A stretch of DNA of 64,000 bases, from contig NC_134456.1 of assembly GCF_047948215.1 (NCBI RefSeq), positions 63,445,529 to 63,509,528 on the forward strand, written 5' to 3'. Origin of the DNA: Lycorma delicatula (taxonomy: Eukaryota; Arthropoda; Insecta; Hemiptera; Fulgoridae). The position numbers and the translations under genes are program-made. The notes under the pieces were generated by a model. The model had not been told where the DNA came from, ran no database searches, and was given only the letters and a program-made list of their open reading frames with translations. Below are positions 58,610 to 64,000 of this stretch, one piece after another (the first letter of the stretch is position 1; the number at the start of each line of letters is the position of its first letter).

Positions 58610-59640
58610 TGAATTCGATCAACGGGTTCAGTGGAAAGAGTTTGGACATTACCTCGCTGTTATTTGGTATCCTTTTACATTGATTATTCATTGTGTTCTA
58701 CCATTACGGCAGGTCTTGTCATGGTAATTTTACACTTTATTCTATTTTGCGCCAATCTCTTTTGTCTTTTCGTATTTTCCGTTTTCCATAATCCCCTACA
58801 GCATTTGAAATCCTTTTCTTGCTCTTGATTTTTTTTTCTATTTACCAAACCCTCTATGCATCCACCATTAAACATTTTCCTTTCGTACAATGTCCTAGTC
58901 AGTTCCTTTTTCTGCTGTCAGTTATGTTTAACATTCTCCTACTTTCTTTTATTCTTTCTCATACCTTATCATTCGTCGTTATACGATCATTCCATCTGAC
59001 ATTAATCATTCTATGCCACATCCACATTTCAAATGCCTCAATTCGCCTTCTGTCCATTTTGGTTAGTGTTCACGTATCAGTCCCACATAGCATGATACTC
59101 CAAATATAACATCTTGTCCGTCTCTTTCTTAAGATCCTTCTCAATTTTACACATAATAGTTCTTTCCCCGTACCAAATGCTTCTCTACTCGCAGCTACTC
59201 TCATTTCTCGTTTTAACCTCTGTGGAACAAGTTAGGTCTTCAGTTATGATTCTAGCAAGTATTTAAATTTCTCCGCTTGCTCTAATACTTCATCTTCCAC
59301 TCTGATCTCAATTTTCTCCACTTTTCCATGCATTTTGTTTTCTTTTTATTTATTCTCATTTCTTGATTTTCATAATATTCATTTAAGTCATTAAGCAATT
59401 TAATTAGCTTCGTTTCATTTTCTGCTACCATCACGTATAATCAGCGAATCGTATACATTCCACTTTCCTTCCTCCGACTGTCATTCCTCTTTTGCTATTA
59501 AAACAATCTTTAATTATCTCTTATAGTTATATAACGAACAGGTGATATGCAGCATCCTTGCCTAACTCCTCTTCCATTCTCTTTCCTTTCTGTCGTCTTT
59601 ATCCTTTTCCTGTTACAAGGCGATATTTAATACAACAACC
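58610..59640 (-). pseudogene. RTE-like LINE ORF2 C-terminal relic
   Basis: Minus-strand order: GVRQGCCISP (59570-59540), the RT motif upstream of the active site; KRGMTVGGRKVECIRFADYT (about 59495-59436), the active site, where the expected second Asp of ADD is Tyr; LIKLLNDLNEYYE, RINKKKTKCM; VLEQAEKFKYL; IEAFEMWMWHRMINVRWNDR (about 59040-58985), the conserved C-terminal MWCWRRMLRI-like block; and LGHCTKGK (58899-58877). This is the usual layout of RTE-like LINE proteins in arthropods. Upstream RT and endonuclease are missing (5' truncation at about 59640). Stops and frameshifts throughout. Confidence 0.65.
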
Positions 59641-62129
59641 ATTTAAAATAATGTATTAAACTTTTAAATGCATTTGTTTAATTCGTACTAATAATATCTT
59701 TCTTTCTGAAACAACTCTTTCAATCTATTTTTCATACGCTACCCGTTATTTGAAATCTTGCATATTACTTCATTTCCCGTAAAAACATGATAATCGGTTA
59801 TTACTGACATCAATTAATGAATGATAATTAATAAAACAAATTTTAATATAGTGTACGATTATGGTTAATTAAAGCGTATTTATTACATCGGAAGTGTGTG
59901 AATATTTATTACATTAATTTGTCGGAATCGTATGTTTTATTTAATTCATTAGATATGTGTAATATATTATCAGATATATTTAAAACAAAAAAAAATTGGA
60001 ATAACGATATTTAAAAAAAAATATTAATAATGCTATAAAAAGTGCGTTAAAAATTACATATAATTTTTTCAGTCAAAAAACGATGATCTTTATATAAAGC
60101 TGATGATTTTTTAGAAATGATGATCTTACAAAACTACTTTTAATCGTTTAACAGATTTAAAGCTCTTTCATTATTTGTAGCAGTGAACGCCTCACGTTTA
60201 TATTTTTAGTCAAACTGGAGAGCATTATTTTTTTTGTGTAAAAAATAAAATATTTGCGTTTTATACCATTTTCAATAAATGTCTTTTGAGTTTATATATA
60301 ACTAGTATTTTCTTTTGAGATTTTACTTATATGATACGGATTACGAATTTTCGTAATTTTCTTAACATCAACCATAAATTAAGTAAAAGGTAATTTGCTT
60401 TGAACTTTAAAACGTAACAGAATCTAAATCTTGAAAAGATGAATGCATTATAATACGTTTTTATTTATAATACGTCTTTAGGGATTTTAATTTTATTAAA
60501 TACCACATATAGGCTAGAATATTATTATTAGCCTGTTTATTTATATTAAAGATAAATTTCCTACTGAAGAAACCATAACAAAGCTTTATAGACCATATTA
60601 TTCACCACAATAAAGATAATTATTATCATAACTATTATTCTTATTACTGAATTCAGTAAATGTGTTTACTTGAGCTGTGAAATACAATGGTGTTATAAGA
60701 AATTATTCTGATTGATGGGATGTTACAAAGACGTTGTTCGCAGAAGCAGCCCCAACAAGTCGACGTAACTCCTCGTTTTATCTATATATACCTATGAAGC
60801 TCTCACTACTGTCATGCTAATGTGCAGCGCCTAAACCAACTCTGATAGCACAACTGTCTGTTGATCCAAACATCACCTACCCTCCTACCTTTAGTAAACC
60901 AACGCGATCATAAACATTCCTAAAGGGTGAATTTTCCCCTCCTTCCACTAACTCTATCCTATACTTCGTCCCCTTCCACTACATTTTGATACCTGTTGTT
61001 ATTGTTATTGTTTATAAACATTTCTTACTGAAATTAATCCGTAATCAATAAGTCAGTAATGTATTCTATTACATCAGTCCATTAATACGTCGATCAGTAT
61101 TCCACATAAGTTTATTATAACATTGTTTGTATACGAACCTATTATTTTAAAAATAATTTTGAAGTTTATACAGACGGTATATTTTTTACACGTTTTTAAT
61201 ATTGAAAATTTTATCAAAAAACATAAGTTTTATATTTCCTTTTACAAAATTATTAATTAACTTCATTTGTTTCTTGAGTTTTGTTTTTTATATTTCAAAA
61301 TAAAAAACAATGTTCAGAAATTTTTATAGATTATTATAACAAAAAATACAGAACAAAACATTATTTTTTATTTGAAACGATTTTTTTTTTTTTAATGAGG
61401 TATTATGCAACTCTCTAATATATATGATGTATTTAAAATCATTCAAAATAAAAGAATCTTTAAAAAAGTAACTCCTAATTAAAGGATTTTTTTCAAAGTC
61501 ATATAATTTCCTTACAATTCGCATATGAAGTAATACCGGTGAGATGATAGAAAGAGAATTAGTGCTGACAATGAATGTTTGATGTTATTTTATGTTACTT
61601 CTCGAAGTTTTTGTTTATGGTTCGAATCAAATGATTCTCGAATGACAAAACGATTTCGTATCTTATCACCGATTAAATATTTTCTTAACTTAGGTAAAAA
61701 ATTAAGTCCGAATTTTATTTTTTGCTGTCAGACATTGTATTATGCTACGAGACGTATAAACTCCATCCTGAATCGATTTATTTTATAATCATTTTTGACC
61801 CCATTTTGAATCGCTTTTTTTAAGTTACTGCTGTCTGATTACGCGATATCAGAACGGTTGTAGGATACCTTGACACCAGTCAATTATAATTCTATTGGTA
61901 AATTTATTCTCAATTATAATGAGATACAGTACCATGTTTACTAAGGGAACGTGTGTTGTGTTCTGAATTATTCATTGAGAAAAATTTAACCAAATTATGT
62001 CCGTGATCAAAATGCTGGTGAAATTCAGTTCGCGATAGGTATTTTTTTATGTTGAACATTAACACTCCTAAAAAGAAAGATATTGTGGTTGACATTCCAA
62101 TTGCACTGTGGTTACTTTGCATAATTCAC
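59641..62129. other. AT-rich stretch with a GC-richer patch
   Basis: 60700-61010 is less AT-rich (CAGAAGCAGCCCCAACAAGT, ATCACCTACCCTCCTACC) and non-coding as far as I can see; probably repeat-derived. The rest is featureless. 61910-62122 (minus, 70 codons) may be an eroded continuation of the reading described at 62130-62760. Confidence 0.45.
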
Positions 62130-62760
62130 AACCACATTAAAGTTAATTACAGAGTGACTGAAAAATAGACCCTCACAATAACATCATATACAGTGACGCA
62201 TACATGCTCGATCTTTAATAATTGGAAAAATTCTTATCTTTTAGTTCATTATTCCTCTGATATTGTCGGACAATATTCTCTCTAAGTCGGAGTTGATCAT
62301 CATTTCGTTTATTTGTTTTTATTTGTCAATCATTTAATCGCTCTTTGGTTTGATATAATTCTTGTATTCTTAATTTATGTACAGATTCTCTAGTTTTCAA
62401 ATTTTCTCTCTCTATATTCATCATTCTCTTAATCTTTTTATTCGTTCCTTGGTCTTAACGTTTTCTTCCTTTTTATATTTTTCATCTTCTCTTAATCTTT
62501 TTTTCTTTCTTTGGTTTTAAATTTTCTTTCTCTTTATAGTTTTTGTCTGCTCTTAAAATTTTTGTTCCTTCTTTGTCTGCAACATTTTCTTCCTGTTTAT
62601 TATTTTTTTTGTGTACATAATTTTTTCCTTTTTATTCTTCCTTTGGTTTTAACATTTTCTTCCTCTTTATGTTTATCATCTTCTCTTAATTTTTTTATTC
62701 TTCCTCTTCATATTCATTTTCTTGTCGTTTTTTTGAGATTTATTTCTTCATGTTATCTTT
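62130..62760 (-). pseudogene. Coding-like 63-bp tandem repeat with Cys motif (Helitron-type protein?)
   Basis: The plus strand looks like a T-rich tandem repeat of about 63 bp (roughly 5 units, 62400-62710). On the minus strand each unit encodes about 21 residues of one theme: KRLREDEKYKKEENVKTKER, RADKNYKEKENLKPKKEKK, EDDKHKEEENVKTKGRIKR. Beyond the repeats the frame continues with ELYQTKERLND, a stop, then KRNDDQLRLRENIVRQYQRN (to about 62217), and then C-x2-CYCEGLFFSHSV (62192-62150). Arthropod Helitron-associated and related proteins have repeated basic NPEYRERE-like segments followed by a C..C..L.F..SV motif, so this may be the N-terminal region of such a protein. That assignment is inference. 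The unit length of 63 (a multiple of 3) with kept charge pattern argues for former coding. Confidence 0.4.
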
Positions 62761-63863
62761 CTTTTTTCTTTATTATTGTTTATTTTTCATTTTTGATTAT
62801 TCACCAATAATCCAATAGTAAAAAACTGGATATTTTACACCGTAAGATCGAAATTAACATTTGTAACCAGCATACAGGAGTTCACTAAACGGAAAAGTTG
62901 AATAATTATTAACTTTTATTTAGACGACACACCAGAAATCTGAAACTTTTGTTAATCAACAATTCACGAAAATACGAATAATACTGATCTTGTAATACGA
63001 GTAATAAAGGGACTTTTACTCTATCCTTATATTTCATGTAAGATTGTTGAATTAATAGTTGTATATTTGATGTTAATAAAAGATAATATTTCAGCAATTG
63101 TGCAACTGTCAACTTTATTAAAGAATTGGAGGGTCGTATCTCGCTTTTAAATGAAATAAGTTTAAATGAAGTGCAGCAAAAAATGTGTATATATAATTTA
63201 ATAGGCTTACAAGGAGGTCATGAGGTGTCTACATCAGATTTTTGGTAAAAAAAGTTTAATTTTATTTGCGTCATTTTTATTTCAAAAGATTTCTTTGATA
63301 CCCAAAAATTATTTATTATACGCAAATTTTAGCAAGTTTAAAGCCACAAAAAAAATAGTTTAATTATTCTATAATTATCTGTTTGTAAATAAATCGCATA
63401 ATTAATACGGTTATAATATTAGTAATAATGGTTTACGCAAATACATATCTGCGCAAAATATTTATTTTACAGTATTAAATTTTCTTAATGGCTCTTACCT
63501 TGAAGCTAAAGATATTTTACTGTTGGAAAAAATTAACGAATATAATTTCTTTCCATCAATCAGCAATTTTTTTTAAAATGATTATAGAAAAAAAATTAAA
63601 ATTAAAATTCTATAAATTCGTTTACCATTACAGAATCTTGAAAGTCGTGTTTAAAAATGTATTTGATAATATTATTACCAGTGTTTGATAATGAACTGTA
63701 TTCTGAGGTACATTGATAAAAACAGCTTTATTTAATATGAATATAATTTAACATTGGTAACGTCAATAACAAAATAATATTTACCATTTCTTTTTTAAAT
63801 AATTGATTCTTTATAGTATATTATAGAATTATTCTCAAAACAGCAATATTTATTTTTTTTTAT
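62761..63863. other. AT-rich stretch without gene, one dispersed repeat
   Basis: 63191-63242 (ATAATTTAATAGGCTTACAAGG and onward) matches 16930-16985. Otherwise AT-rich with chance frames (62909-63112 minus, 63488-63688 plus). Confidence 0.5.
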
Positions 63864-64000
63864 GTTGTGGCTGTGGATGGTGACCCTATCGCAACTTCCG
63901 CTAAGCTGCAAACTGTATTGAATTATATTAACGAATAGCTAGCTAAATGGAAGATGAATGTTAATCCAACTAAATACACACATGTTACGTTTGTGACGAG
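63864..64000 (+). pseudogene. Jockey-clade LINE reverse transcriptase fragment (continues beyond window)
   Basis: In frame from 63864: VVAVDGDPIATSAKLQTVLN, then YINE, a TAG where Trp is expected, LAKWKMNVNPTKYTHVTFVT to the window end. This matches the palm/thumb region just after the FADD active site in Jockey-type RTs (A.LQ.ALN.I..WL.KW...VN..K..H.TF). The active site itself is absent; a T-rich run precedes, so the copy is 5'-truncated. Apart from the stop it is well preserved, suggesting a younger insertion whose 3' part lies to the right. Confidence 0.75.

Noticed and set aside
62511..62810. 99-codon plus-strand frame rich in Phe, Leu and Ser
   Set aside because: It is the antisense of the 63-bp tandem repeat; the minus-strand reading has consistent repeat units and charge pattern.

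Overview
The window is AT-rich eukaryotic DNA of the kind found in a large, repeat-laden arthropod genome. The tRNA-derived SINEs, mariner and Tc1-like elements, Jockey/R1/RTE-type LINEs and an amphiphysin exon make an insect likely. A hemipteran is plausible but unproven. Nothing bacterial (operons, ribosome sites, CRISPR) is present.

I support one host gene: the first coding exon of amphiphysin (Amph/BIN family) on the minus strand at 49259-49327. It has a good start context, a splice donor directly after the exon, and a GC/CpG-richer promoter and 5'UTR at 49328-49560. Transcription runs leftward. I find no second exon down to base 1, so the left three quarters of the window is best read as a very long first intron (inference), packed with dead transposable elements. 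The right quarter is upstream flank.

Layout, left to right: Tc1/mariner-type transposase remnant (about 120-471); decayed coding-like stretch ending in a 52-bp tandem repeat (2163-2606); pyrimidine-rich tract and dispersed repeat (6433-6850); 5' half of a Jockey-clade LINE, minus strand (6850-8751); internally deleted DDE transposase gene (10045-11200) cut by a tRNA-derived SINE with a 14-bp target duplication; second SINE copy (12652-12949); tRNA-like element and dispersed repeat (16266-16792); C-terminal half of a Jockey/R1-type LINE, minus (19680-20900); two diverged repeat copies (21210-21440, 22745-22955); 76-bp inverted repeat pair (23093-23930); mariner transposase relic, minus (24536-25430); coding-like relic (26586-26870); (AC)37; SINE family B; second Tc1/mariner-type transposase relic (32400-33475); LINE ORF1 relic, plus (37150-38545); second copy of the DDE transposase family (39648-39974); RTE-like reverse transcriptase piece, minus (40600-40960); the best preserved element, a nearly full-length R1-clade LINE, plus (about 41796-46162); the Amph exon; SINE B; SINE A with an abutting 114-bp TTAA-flanked MITE (52200-52537); RTE-like LINE C-terminus, minus (58610-59640); 63-bp coding-like tandem repeat with a Cys motif, perhaps a Helitron-type protein (62130-62760); and a Jockey RT fragment running off the window end (63864-64000).

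The genes do not form a pathway. The window is a record of nested element insertions inside and upstream of one membrane-shaping gene. No element looks able to move: every coding region has stops, frameshifts or truncation. The R1-clade copy is the closest to intact.
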